From Metallosphaera cuprina Ar-4 (GTDB lineage Archaea > Thermoproteota > Thermoprotei_A > Sulfolobales > Sulfolobaceae): a DNA stretch of 64,000 nt. This document shows, in pieces, positions 56,008 to 64,000 of the stretch; position 1 is the stretch's first letter, and the number at the start of each line of letters is the position of its first letter. The stretch covers positions 1,009,160-1,073,159 of the forward strand of contig NC_015435.1 of assembly GCF_000204925.1 (NCBI RefSeq). Reading direction: 5' to 3'. The translations under genes and the position numbers were made by a program. The notes under the pieces were generated by a model that did no database searches, was not told the origin of the DNA, and saw only the letters and a list, made by a program, of their open reading frames with translations.

Positions 56008-56864
56008 GACCGCTCTCGTGTTTATTTGAAATAATAAGCGTTTTATTAAAAGCGTATAAAGGAGTATTTAATAAAATAATATTTATAATTTTAATTATAG
56101 TAAAATCTTGATCCCACTGGGTGAGGAAGGCACGTCTGACGGATGAAGCTCGACGAGGGATTTAAGCTCGCGGAAATCAAAGGGTAAGGCGAGTGATCTG
56201 TCTAAGAGAGGATCCTCTAAATAGGAGGAGGTTGTGTAGTGACTGGGACCTCTGTAACCCCTTCGTAGAACTAGAGCGTTTAAAGTTCAACCTTGATCCA
56301 TGATGGACACGAAGACGCGAGGAAGCGATGAGGACTGTCTCACTGTGCTGATCGAAGGCCCACACGCCCCCATATCAAAACACGCTTAGAAGTCCATCTT
56401 TAAAAATGGAAGCGTAGATGTGAAGTCTAAGCGCTGTTTTCAACACGATGAGTTATCAAGGTAACATGAGAGGAGGTTGATAAGTTTTGTAGACCTAGCG
56501 GAGGTTTAACGCTAGCTCTGGAGGACTGTGGGGCCCACAAGGAGCCCAGATTCGGTAAAGTGGACCCTTTTTCATTAAAAACTTAAAGGTTCAAGAGAGC
56601 GTGAAGGGTTTAGCTAGTTTAAGAGATTCTATCTAATTTAAAAACGACTTAGGTACTCCCATCGTAAAGGGCTGAACGATATGGCTCTCAATTGAGACTT
56701 TCACTCGCGTCCCTGATGTTCTAGGATACCCTAGGCCTACGTTTAAAGGAAATTACTATCATGAAGGACCGCAGTTCTCACATCGCCATGTGGTGGACCT
56801 TCCTAACCGTATGAAGATCCTAGCTCGATTCAAACCAAATGAAACGCTCTAACGTGTTGGGATC
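56008..56864. other. Gene-free stretch of about 860 bases
   Basis: Only short open frames occur. On the minus strand around 56130-56370 fragments such as PLLDRSLALPFDFRELKSL read like protein but are broken by stops and have no recognisable family. A decayed transposase or other gene is possible. I see no RNA gene. Confidence 0.45.
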
Positions 56865-56896
56865 ATAGATATATCTTTGATTATAGATATATCTTT
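56865..56896. promoter_or_regulatory. Two copies of a palindromic 14-mer at the MFS promoter
   Basis: ATAGATATATCTTT occurs at 56865-56878 and again at 56883-56896, immediately before the ATG at 56898. The core AGATATATCT is a perfect palindrome. The first copy is in the TATA position for a leaderless transcript and the second covers the expected transcription start, so a bound regulator would block initiation. Confidence 0.55.
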
Positions 56897-56897
56897 T

Positions 56898-58307
56898 ATG
56901 GACAGAGAGTTCTGGAAGTACGTTCCCATATTGGCGTTCATCTCCGTTATGACCATGTACGTTGAGATGGTAGTTCTACCTTCCCTCCCAAAGATAGAGA
57001 GCGAATTTAACGTTTCTTCCTCCCAGGGATCCTGGATACTTTCCTCGGAGACGCTCTCTGGGATGACCTTGGCCCCCTTCGTTGGAAGGATAGCTGACTC
57101 CGCAGGTAGGAAGAAGGTTCTCCTCACGATCTTAGCGGTATACCTCGTGTCAGTTGGGTTGACCTCGCTATCGCCAAACTTCGTTATCTTACTAATCTCA
57201 AGGGCGGTTCAGGGAATAGGATTGAGCATAAACCCGTTGGCCTACACTATCATAAGGGAGAGGTTGAGCGATAAGGAACTACCTGTGGCTCAGGGTATAA
57301 TAGCCTCTACGTTCGCGGTAGGGGCGGCCATCTCAATCCCTATAGGTAGCTTCGTATCTCAATACTTTTCCTGGCAGTTCGCCTACGTAACCGCTATCCC
57401 GTTTCTACTGCTCGCTTTGGCCTTAGCCTGGATAGTCCTCCCTAGTTCCAAGCCCTCCGTTGTGAAGGATATAGACTCAATAGGAATAGTCCTTCTAGCC
57501 ATAGGGTTCCTGCTTATCGGAGTGGGGTTCACAGAAGCTCCTATCTGGGGTTGGACCTCACCAGGTTTCATCTCTCTCCTGTTTGCTGGGATCTCTTTCC
57601 TCGTTATATTCTCCTCTCACATTAGGAAGGTTCGGAGTCCGCTGATAAACCCTGAGGACCTCAGAAATCCTAACGTAGCTGTTCCCTTAATTTCGTCCTT
57701 CATAACGGGCTTCGGACTATTCCTCACCTTTCAATCGCTTGTCTTCCTGTTTGAACTACCTAAGCCGGTAGGGTATGGGCTAAACATACTTGAAACCGGG
57801 GAGACCATGGCTCCCATCTCTCTCGTTCTCCTAGTGGGCGGACCTCTCTTTGGTAGTTTAGTCAACAAGGTAGGGTATAAGAGGGTCATAACGTTCTCCT
57901 CGACCTCGTCAGCAGCTACGTTGGCGGCTCTTTCTTTCGTCGTAGGAAAGGTTAGTATTCCGCTCTTAATGGGTGTCCTAGTTTCGGTGCTCTTCTTCAT
58001 CTCAGGCATGAACGTCACTAGGATAACCTTACTTTTAGCCTCCTCCTCTAGGGAGAGGATGGCCTCAATGACTGGAACCAACACCTCAATGAGACTTATG
58101 GGTAACACTTTAGGACCTATCATCAGCGGGTCCTTACAGGATACCTTTAAGTTTCCACTTTTCTTAGGTTTCGTAGGTAACGTTCCGCTCTTCACTTTCA
58201 TCCCTTCGATTCAAGCGTTTCAGTTCTCTTTCATTACCTCTATGTTCTCTATCTTATCTGTTGTGATCTTAGCAACGAGAATTAAGGAGGGGATCCCAGT
58301 GAGGTGA
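56898..58307 (+). CDS. MFS drug/proton antiporter (DHA2, EmrB/QacA-like)
   Basis: The protein has about 14 hydrophobic helices, an MFS loop PFVGRIADSAGRKKVLLT between helices 2 and 3, and motif C-like GAAISIPIGSFVSQYFSW in helix 5, which mark drug-exporting antiporters. It probably expels toxic organic compounds. The ATG at 56898 is chosen over an upstream TTG because the AT-rich palindromes end there. No adaptor protein gene is nearby. Confidence 0.85.
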   Translation: MDREFWKYVPILAFISVMTMYVEMVVLPSLPKIESEFNVSSSQGSWILSSETLSGMTLAPFVGRIADSAGRKKVLLTILAVYLVSVGLTSLSPNFVILLISRAVQGIGLSINPLAYTIIRERLSDKELPVAQGIIASTFAVGAAISIPIGSFVSQYFSWQFAYVTAIPFLLLALALAWIVLPSSKPSVVKDIDSIGIVLLAIGFLLIGVGFTEAPIWGWTSPGFISLLFAGISFLVIFSSHIRKVRSPLINPEDLRNPNVAVPLISSFITGFGLFLTFQSLVFLFELPKPVGYGLNILETGETMAPISLVLLVGGPLFGSLVNKVGYKRVITFSSTSSAATLAALSFVVGKVSIPLLMGVLVSVLFFISGMNVTRITLLLASSSRERMASMTGTNTSMRLMGNTLGPIISGSLQDTFKFPLFLGFVGNVPLFTFIPSIQAFQFSFITSMFSILSVVILATRIKEGIPVR

Positions 58308-58344
58308 TCTCTGTCTCAAGTGGGTTCAGCATAGCCTAATGGGC

Positions 58345-59169
58345 TTAACTTGGACTGTATATTAAGTTAACAAATAGTGTCAAGTTGTTGTCAAATTCAA
58401 TCTTCAGTTTATACAGCGCTCCTTGGATAGCGTTAACTGGGACGCTCGAGAGGGTTACCGTCAGGTTGTTATTACCTCTATTGATTTGAGACGGGTAGAA
58501 AGAGACCGCATAAACGTCGGTCCCCTCGAGAGCTATCCTCCTGATAATCAATTGATCTGTCGAGTAGAGCGTGAAGGTAGCAACGTTTCCTCTTAAGGTT
58601 CCTTGACCGACTTGATAGACTTGAGGGGTAGGTGGACTTGGAGGGTAATAGCTCTGCTGATATTGGCCCTGTCCCTGAGATGCTCCCGACGTTGACGGAG
58701 TGGGATAATAATTGGCTATATGATTTAAGGCTGAGTATGAGAGGATCAACCCAATGAAGTTTATGATAGGTATGGCGGTTATTATTCCGCCTATCTTTAG
58801 GGTATCGTTACCGTATTTCTCTCCCAAGAAATATAGTGATATCCCTATCAATATCCACCCTACGAAATCTACAAAGGGGATCACAGCCAAAATCGCGCCT
58901 ATTTTACCTAGCTCCATGTTTTGGACGTACGGTTCAAGCTTAGAGAAACCGCCATAGAGCCTCACTAAAGCTAGTATAGCTAAGACTAAAGCGGCTAGTA
59001 GAACTAAAAAGCCTATTGCAATACCTAGCAATCCTCCTAAAAAGAAAAATGAAAGTAATAGGGCACCTACAGCCCCAATCAACGAGGAAACGATCTCGTA
59101 GATCAAGCCAGACTGTAGCTCACTCAACCCTTGTCTCTCTTGAAAGTTGGCCATAGGGATCATGTTCAC
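58345..59169 (-). CDS. DUF973-type membrane protein with Pro/Gln/Tyr linker
   Basis: The first 165 residues hold about four or five membrane helices. A segment rich in proline, glutamine, serine and tyrosine (about 165-200) follows, and then a beta-rich soluble domain of about 75 residues. DUF973 proteins with this layout are common in Sulfolobales and have no known function. The real start may be MANFQERQGL, five codons into the frame. Confidence 0.7.
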   Translation of the reverse strand: MNMIPMANFQERQGLSELQSGLIYEIVSSLIGAVGALLLSFFFLGGLLGIAIGFLVLLAALVLAILALVRLYGGFSKLEPYVQNMELGKIGAILAVIPFVDFVGWILIGISLYFLGEKYGNDTLKIGGIITAIPIINFIGLILSYSALNHIANYYPTPSTSGASQGQGQYQQSYYPPSPPTPQVYQVGQGTLRGNVATFTLYSTDQLIIRRIALEGTDVYAVSFYPSQINRGNNNLTVTLSSVPVNAIQGALYKLKIEFDNNLTLFVNLIYSPS

Positions 59170-59326
59170 ATCTTAGATATAAACTTTATTTTTCATTATC
59201 ATAACTGGAGATATATGTAAAATATGTGACTTAACGCCCTAAATTTTTAGCGTTGAGATCTGTTTTACGCCAAGACCTCAGAAAGACTTAGAGCGAATTG
59301 AGTTGTCATAGAAAGCCTTACGTCGT

Positions 59327-60796
59327 TCAAGATCGGGGGTTGGGCATCTGATCCAATATTTCCTTCACCAACCTCACGAACTCGCCTTTTCTATCTTTAA
59401 ATACCTCAGTGTAGGTCTGGGCCCACCTAATTGTTGGATCGCCCCTACTGAACCTATCGTATTGCTCGTATCTCATTCCAACCTCAGATCCTATCACGTC
59501 CCACAATAGGTTGAAAGTCTTCACTCTCTCTAGGGCATCCAAACCCTTCATTGCCATATACTTATCTAGGTAGGCCCTCTCCTCAGGGTTCGTGAAGTCC
59601 TTCGCTCCTGCTGGAATCGGTATAGACGATCCGGCCGTTATTAGTCTGAGGATTTCGTTCGCTCTAGGCACTGCCTTCATGTTGAAGTGACTGGCGGATA
59701 TTGAAATGTAAGGATCTGGCCTGACGATGTTTGGAAGCTCCTGAGCCCTGGCCACCGAGCCGTAGAGCGCTGCCTCGTTCATTGCGAGGTAAATGAGAAT
59801 CTCCCCTATCTTCTCTTGAACGTTGATGAAGGTGTTGGTGTTAGCGGCCTCCGTCACGGTCATCGCTAAACCGGCGAGGAACTTGAGCCTTGCGTAGTGT
59901 TGAATCATGAAGTGCCAATTGAACCACCCTCTCAGGCCCACTGTGTGCCACATCAGGTCTTCAATAAGTTCAGGTTTCTTATAGAATATTATCCTATCCC
60001 AAGGTACTAGTACGTTATCTAGGACCAGAATGGAGTCTGACTCCTCCCATTTAGACGAGATAGGGTACTCGAACTCTCCTCCCTCTCTTGGTTGGAACCC
60101 TCTCCTAGAGATGAACCTAACTCCTTTGCTAGTAGTTGGAATAGAGAAGTAGATTGCGTATCTGGGATCTGAATCCCTCCTCATGTTTGGAAGATACCAT
60201 AACATCTCAGCGTAAGGCCCAGCCGTGCAAATCATAGCTGCCCCCCTAACTACGACCCCATCCTGCCTCTCCTCCGTAACACCGATTTGAATGTAAGGGT
60301 CCTCCCATTGCGAAGGGGGTCTCGATCTGTCATACATGGGGGCTACAATGGCGTGAGTGTAAAAGTGATCCCTTTTCGTTGACTCTCTATATATCTCCAT
60401 CGCGTTTTCCATGAATTTAGAACCGAAGTTCTTCCCGAAGTAATCCTCAGCGTGAGCGAAGAACACCATAGTCCATAAGTTCATGTAGTCCGGGCTCCTT
60501 CCGAAGAAGCCTCTATAATATTCGTATATCTTCACTAGGGCCTCTCCAAGCCTTAGCAACTCCTCCTTACTTCTAGGTCTCACGAGCGTTATGCTAGTCT
60601 CCTCACCTACATCCCTGTTGTAGGCCCTCAAGGACTTGTACTCCTCTTTCCAGTGAAGATCGTAATAGCTGGCAACCGTCTTCACGGGGATTTTATACGC
60701 GGGGTGATTGATAACGTCTGTCACAGCTTCCCCTTCATAGTAAGTGACGGGTGGGTTCGCCCTGATGCTCTCTATGTAATCCTTTCCTCGCCTAAT
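59327..60796 (-). CDS. hpaB: 4-hydroxyphenylacetate 3-monooxygenase oxygenase subunit, probable ATT start
   Basis: The protein follows the HpaB family: [22 protein letters not shown], then [18 protein letters not shown], and [14 protein letters not shown]. It uses FADH2 supplied by HpaC to hydroxylate 4-hydroxyphenylacetate to the catechol. The first ordinary start, GTG at 60724, lies inside the conserved N-terminus. The frame continues upstream as [19 protein letters not shown] to an ATT at 60796 that overlaps the TAG of the dioxygenase gene, with GAGGTG eight bases before it and no ATG, GTG or TTG before the next stop. With ATT the length is 489, normal for the family. Confidence 0.9.
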   Translation of the reverse strand: MRRGKDYIESIRANPPVTYYEGEAVTDVINHPAYKIPVKTVASYYDLHWKEEYKSLRAYNRDVGEETSITLVRPRSKEELLRLGEALVKIYEYYRGFFGRSPDYMNLWTMVFFAHAEDYFGKNFGSKFMENAMEIYRESTKRDHFYTHAIVAPMYDRSRPPSQWEDPYIQIGVTEERQDGVVVRGAAMICTAGPYAEMLWYLPNMRRDSDPRYAIYFSIPTTSKGVRFISRRGFQPREGGEFEYPISSKWEESDSILVLDNVLVPWDRIIFYKKPELIEDLMWHTVGLRGWFNWHFMIQHYARLKFLAGLAMTVTEAANTNTFINVQEKIGEILIYLAMNEAALYGSVARAQELPNIVRPDPYISISASHFNMKAVPRANEILRLITAGSSIPIPAGAKDFTNPEERAYLDKYMAMKGLDALERVKTFNLLWDVIGSEVGMRYEQYDRFSRGDPTIRWAQTYTEVFKDRKGEFVRLVKEILDQMPNPRS

Positions 60797-61718
60797 CGTT
60801 TTCCCACCTCACCATCTCACCGTTAAGGTCCTCTACTGGCATCCATTCGTTAAGCCAGGACTCAGGTATCGGTCTACCCCAGAAGTCGCTCCTGAACCTG
60901 TACTGCTCTTGAGTCCACACAACAGGCCTCCACTTGTCCAAGTCCAGGACCTCGTAGTCGCTGTTGAAGAACTCCAGCCTGTTCTTATCCAAATCCCTGA
61001 TGTAAATGTAGTATCCTTCACTCGCCCCGTGCCTTCCCGGTCCCCTCTCTATGCTGTCCCAGTACCCCAACGAGGAGAGTAAGTCGGCAACTCTTACTAC
61101 GTCCCTCAAATCGTGAACGTAATAGGTCTCATGATGAAAACCAGGAACGTTCTTTTCAGACTCGGCGAGTGCCACCTCATGGGAGTTACCTCTCTTTGTG
61201 AGCCATGTGACCGTCTTCTTCCCGTCCTTGTTGAGGAAACGCTCGGTCTCAACGAAACCTTGTTCCTTAAAGAACCTCTCCTCTTTCTCCAAGTTCTTGA
61301 CCATAAAGTTGACGTGAGCTAATCTCACTGGTGAGCTTCCCTTGTGAAGGTTAAACTTTAACCTCACGTCGCCAACGTACTCCATTTCCTCGTAGAAGAG
61401 TAAAGGTATCCCGTTTGGGGATTGCGTGAGGTAGGCCTCGTTCACTCCCTTCTCATTAAACTTTTGTACCCTGTCTAAGAGCTTTACGTCCTCTACGTTT
61501 CTAACTCTAAACCCTACGTAACAAAGGCCTGGAGAGCTGGCCTTCTTCAAAACTAAACTGTGATGTTGACCCTCTTCAATGCCCTTAAGGTAGAGGTGAT
61601 CTCCATCTTTCTCAGTCAGTGAGAAGCCCAGCACGTTAACGTAAAATTCCTCAGCCGCCTCTAGGTTAGTAACCCTCACGCAGAGGTGAGATAGTCTTAA
61701 AACGTTTAAGTTGTTCAT
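60792..61718 (-). CDS. Extradiol catechol dioxygenase, probably 3,4-dihydroxyphenylacetate 2,3-dioxygenase
   Basis: The 308-residue protein has two VOC-type halves: [20 protein letters not shown] near the start and [18 protein letters not shown] in the middle. The iron ligands are expected in [17 protein letters not shown] and DKNRLEFF (His, His, Glu). It opens the aromatic ring of the catechol made by HpaB, the gene directly downstream. It overlaps that gene by five bases if the ATT start is right. Similarity to catechol 2,3-dioxygenase is also possible. Confidence 0.88.
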   Translation of the reverse strand: MNNLNVLRLSHLCVRVTNLEAAEEFYVNVLGFSLTEKDGDHLYLKGIEEGQHHSLVLKKASSPGLCYVGFRVRNVEDVKLLDRVQKFNEKGVNEAYLTQSPNGIPLLFYEEMEYVGDVRLKFNLHKGSSPVRLAHVNFMVKNLEKEERFFKEQGFVETERFLNKDGKKTVTWLTKRGNSHEVALAESEKNVPGFHHETYYVHDLRDVVRVADLLSSLGYWDSIERGPGRHGASEGYYIYIRDLDKNRLEFFNSDYEVLDLDKWRPVVWTQEQYRFRSDFWGRPIPESWLNEWMPVEDLNGEMVRWEND

Positions 61719-61777
61719 TAAATTATGCTAATTTACGAATTTTATTAGGTTTTCATGAAACAGGTTAAAGCTAGCTA

Positions 61778-62257
61778 TTAAAGACAGAGTTCCCTATATT
61801 CACTCATGTAGTAAACCAGAGGTTTAGCCTCCCTTATTGTCTTGACCTCAAGGACTTCACCGACGATAATGGCGTGATCTTCAACGTCTATAACCTCCCT
61901 CCTCATGGCCTTTATGTAAGCGTAAGAGTCGATCAACACTGGGATCCCTTCCTCTTCCCTATACTTTACTACTTCAAACCTCTTCTGCACGGGTGTGATG
62001 GAGAACACTCTTAGTATCTCCTCGGAGTCTACGAAGTTGACAGCGAATTTTTTACTCTCCCTGAAGGGTACGTCGTTTCCTTTACTCTTATCTGCAATAA
62101 ACATAACGGTGGGAGGATTCAGGGAAACTGAGTTGAAAGTGTTGACGGTCATTCCTACGGGTCTCTCCCCCCAGGTTGTAGTCACAACGACAACCCCTAA
62201 GGGGAATCTCCTCATCGAATATCTCAAACTTTCTGAGCTCTCCATTTTCCCACTCAA
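61778..62257 (-). CDS. hpaC: Flavin reductase (HpaC-like)
   Basis: The 159-residue protein has the flavin reductase pattern RRFPLGVVVVTTTWGERPVG, MTVNTFNSVSLNPPTVMF and KFAVNFVDSEE, ending with an acidic and aromatic tail. It reduces FAD or FMN with NAD(P)H and hands it to HpaB. It overlaps the transporter gene upstream by four bases; the start is a TTG at that overlap or an ATG four codons later. Confidence 0.9.
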   Translation of the reverse strand: MSGKMESSESLRYSMRRFPLGVVVVTTTWGERPVGMTVNTFNSVSLNPPTVMFIADKSKGNDVPFRESKKFAVNFVDSEEILRVFSITPVQKRFEVVKYREEEGIPVLIDSYAYIKAMRREVIDVEDHAIIVGEVLEVKTIREAKPLVYYMSEYRELCL

Positions 62258-63729
62258 GGTGAGATCTCGTCCAGCCTCCTATTCGTTGTCTTATGCCCTA
62301 AGGAAACCGCTATGACAGCGGAGACGATCTGAAACAGCGCTATAAGAAGGAATACCTCTATCGCAAGACCTGTCGTTACCCCACTTGATACTAAAGAGGC
62401 TATTAGCGACGCTATGACAACCGTTCCTATGCCTCCTCCTATGTGACCCAACCCATCAGATAGGGCGAAGCCTGTAGCTCTGGCCCTGGTAGGAAAGCTC
62501 TCAGCGCTCCAAGCGTACGAAACTGGTACCCACAAGTTGAAACCGTAAAATAAGACTGAGGACCCTAGGAAGGACAGAGGAAAATTTGTCCTAGCTAAGG
62601 CTATGATGATACCACCTATCACGGTAAATAGGACTGAAATCACGGTCCACCTGCTTCTCTCCAACTTATCTCCAGCCAAGATTATTGTGACCGCGCATAG
62701 AATGAAACCTATATCTCCGAACGAGGCGATTATCCCCGCCTCAGGAGGAGGGTACCCAAGGGAAGCTAATATTGTAGTCAAACCTGCGGCCAGAACGTAA
62801 ACAGTCATGTAACCGAAAAACCACATAGGAACGAGGACGGCCAACCTCCTTGCGTACCTCTTGTCTAAGAGGACGGCCTTTAGAGACTCAACGTAAGAGA
62901 TCTTGTCTGTCACGTAAGGTGGAATCAGTGACGGAAGTGGAGGTAAAGACTTAAGCTTCCTTGAAGCTCTCCCTTCCATTTCTGAGACCACTTTCTCAGC
63001 TTCGGATAACCTCTCTCTTGAGATTAACCACCTAGGGGACTCAGGCAAGTTTAACCTGAGTAGAAGTCCTATTAGAGCCAACAGCGCACCTATTCCATAC
63101 ATAACTCTCCACCCGTCGGTAGCGAAGATACCTGAGCCACCTAGTGCGAAGGGCAATCCAAGCGGGAAGGGAGAGGGGGGTGTGGTCAGGAGCAGACCTA
63201 ACCACAAACCTAGTCCGGCCCCAAGGGTTGAGAAGAGGAAGACCAAGCTAGTGTACTTTGCCCTCCCGTTCGTGGGAGCGACCTCACCAATGTAAGTGTT
63301 CACAATAGCTAGATCAGCTCCTACTCCTATGCCGGTGACGATCCTGGCTAACAAGTAGTTAAGGTAATCGTTAGATAAGGCGTTGTACAGGCTACCCAGA
63401 CCCGTTATCGCCATGGTTATCATCAGCATGTTCCTCCTACCTATCCTATCGGAAAGCGGAGAGAGACGAAGTGAACCCACGATGTACCCTATCAGGTTCA
63501 GGAGAACTACGGGACCCAACAAAATCCCGATCTCAGGTGAGGAAGGTCCGCTCACGTGAAAGAGCGTCACCGCCGTCTGAATGAAAGAAACGTTTATATC
63601 GAATATATCGAAGAAAGTGAAGAGAAATCCTACACCAAGTATTCCAATAAAAATATATGAGAGAGACCAAATTGGAATCCTATCCAGTCTAGCTATTATC
63701 TCTCCACCCTTTACAGATTTCTCAGTCAT
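62254..63729 (-). CDS. MFS transporter, probably for 4-hydroxyphenylacetate or a related acid
   Basis: The protein has 12 membrane helices, a long loop of the sugar/aromatic-acid porter type (LNLPESPRWLISRERLSEAE) and LRLSPLSDRIGRRNMLMI between helices 2 and 3. Its place as first gene of the hpaC-dioxygenase-hpaB operon points to uptake of the aromatic acid. A longer frame runs to 63846, but the ATG at 63729 (MTEKSVKGGE) has TTATAG about 20 bases upstream and fits the usual length. Confidence 0.87.
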   Translation of the reverse strand: MTEKSVKGGEIIARLDRIPIWSLSYIFIGILGVGFLFTFFDIFDINVSFIQTAVTLFHVSGPSSPEIGILLGPVVLLNLIGYIVGSLRLSPLSDRIGRRNMLMITMAITGLGSLYNALSNDYLNYLLARIVTGIGVGADLAIVNTYIGEVAPTNGRAKYTSLVFLFSTLGAGLGLWLGLLLTTPPSPFPLGLPFALGGSGIFATDGWRVMYGIGALLALIGLLLRLNLPESPRWLISRERLSEAEKVVSEMEGRASRKLKSLPPLPSLIPPYVTDKISYVESLKAVLLDKRYARRLAVLVPMWFFGYMTVYVLAAGLTTILASLGYPPPEAGIIASFGDIGFILCAVTIILAGDKLERSRWTVISVLFTVIGGIIIALARTNFPLSFLGSSVLFYGFNLWVPVSYAWSAESFPTRARATGFALSDGLGHIGGGIGTVVIASLIASLVSSGVTTGLAIEVFLLIALFQIVSAVIAVSLGHKTTNRRLDEISP

Positions 63730-63839
63730 AATTTTTAGAACGTAAACTATAATTAGTTGTTTATATGAAACCTGTTTTATATTGAAACATTCTAAGTATA
63801 AGTTTATAACAATATAAATCAACATTAATAACGAGTTAA

Positions 63840-64000
63840 ATGACATTAAAGAAGGTAACTATGACAGTGAAACATGAGGGTTGTTGGACAGAGGACGTGA
63901 ACGCTCATACCGTGACGTTAAATTTGGAGGTCTACCCCGAAAAAGGTTACCTCAGATCTTGGCTGATATCCGACTCAAGGGAGCTCAAGGATAGAATGAG
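63840..64000 (+). CDS. HTH_10-type regulator, cut by the right edge
   Basis: Only 53 codons are present, beginning MTLKKVTMTVKHEGCWTEDV and going on to NLEVYPEKGYLRSWLI. This start, with a C-W-T pattern after a basic first strand, is typical of the N-terminal domain of bacterio-opsin-activator-like regulators in Sulfolobales, whose helix-turn-helix lies at the C-terminus outside the window. It is divergent from the hydroxyphenylacetate operon across 110 bases, so it is a likely regulator of it. Confidence 0.6.
   Translation, partial: MTLKKVTMTVKHEGCWTEDVNAHTVTLNLEVYPEKGYLRSWLISDSRELKDRM

Noticed and set aside
56177-56365. 62-codon minus-strand frame in the gap right of sulredoxin
   Set aside because: No start signal or recognisable family; continues through stops as if decayed, so not a supported gene.

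Overview
The window looks like a chromosome segment from a thermoacidophilic crenarchaeon of the order Sulfolobales. The pointers are a CRISPR repeat ending in GTTGAAAG, a type I-A cas cassette with csa3/csa5/csa4, a sulredoxin, a DUF973 membrane protein, TATA boxes about 25 bases before start codons (leaderless transcripts) and heavy use of AGG for arginine. The genus cannot be fixed from the sequence alone.

Region 1 (1-4543) is a CRISPR array of 54 complete 25-nt repeats running in from the left edge. A degenerate last repeat, an AT-rich PD-(D/E)XK nuclease gene and one isolated perfect repeat follow it. Region 2 (4544-8734) holds a gene-free stretch, a glycosyltransferase, an APC permease and a small unknown gene; a 33-bp palindrome separates the last two. 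Region 3 (8726-19577, minus strand) is a type III CRISPR effector operon: two small helical subunits, several Cas7-like RAMPs, a Cas10 with a GGDE motif, an unknown 301-aa protein, and a nearby CARF protein that may be a ring nuclease. Region 4 (21108-32113) holds cas6, csa3 and the type I-A interference genes, followed without a break by a NurA-HerA pair. A convergent CARF-PIN fusion, a likely cyclic-oligoadenylate-activated nuclease, abuts it. No cas1, cas2 or cas4 lies in the window.

Region 5 (32203-44603) is mostly housekeeping and transport: a class II glutamine amidotransferase, a complete ECF transporter, a flavin disulfide oxidoreductase, a stress protein, an acyl-CoA synthetase with a convergent ArsR regulator, a macrodomain protein, a secreted phosphoesterase and UppP. 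Region 6 (44600-50774) contains an encapsulin-like HK97-fold shell protein with an N-terminal ferritin-like helical segment, a 57-bp direct repeat, MtnA, an antiporter, MscS with a partner, and a decayed HtpX protease gene. Region 7 (50775-58307) has two MFS transporters, a three-gene SDR / thiolase-like / DUF35 operon whose thiolase lacks the usual catalytic residues, a nucleoside hydrolase and sulredoxin. Region 8 (58345-64000) has a DUF973 protein and a 4-hydroxyphenylacetate catabolic operon (transporter, HpaC, ring-cleavage dioxygenase, HpaB) with a divergent regulator cut by the right edge.

Three genes (APC permease, UspA, HpaB) have a conserved N-terminus that begins before any ATG, GTG or TTG. 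Each has a Shine-Dalgarno-like sequence placed before an ATT or CTG codon. The strongest candidates for something new are the encapsulin fusion, the CARF-PIN protein with the surrounding two-system CRISPR island, the NurA-HerA pair attached to type I-A genes, and the nuclease gene set between CRISPR repeats.
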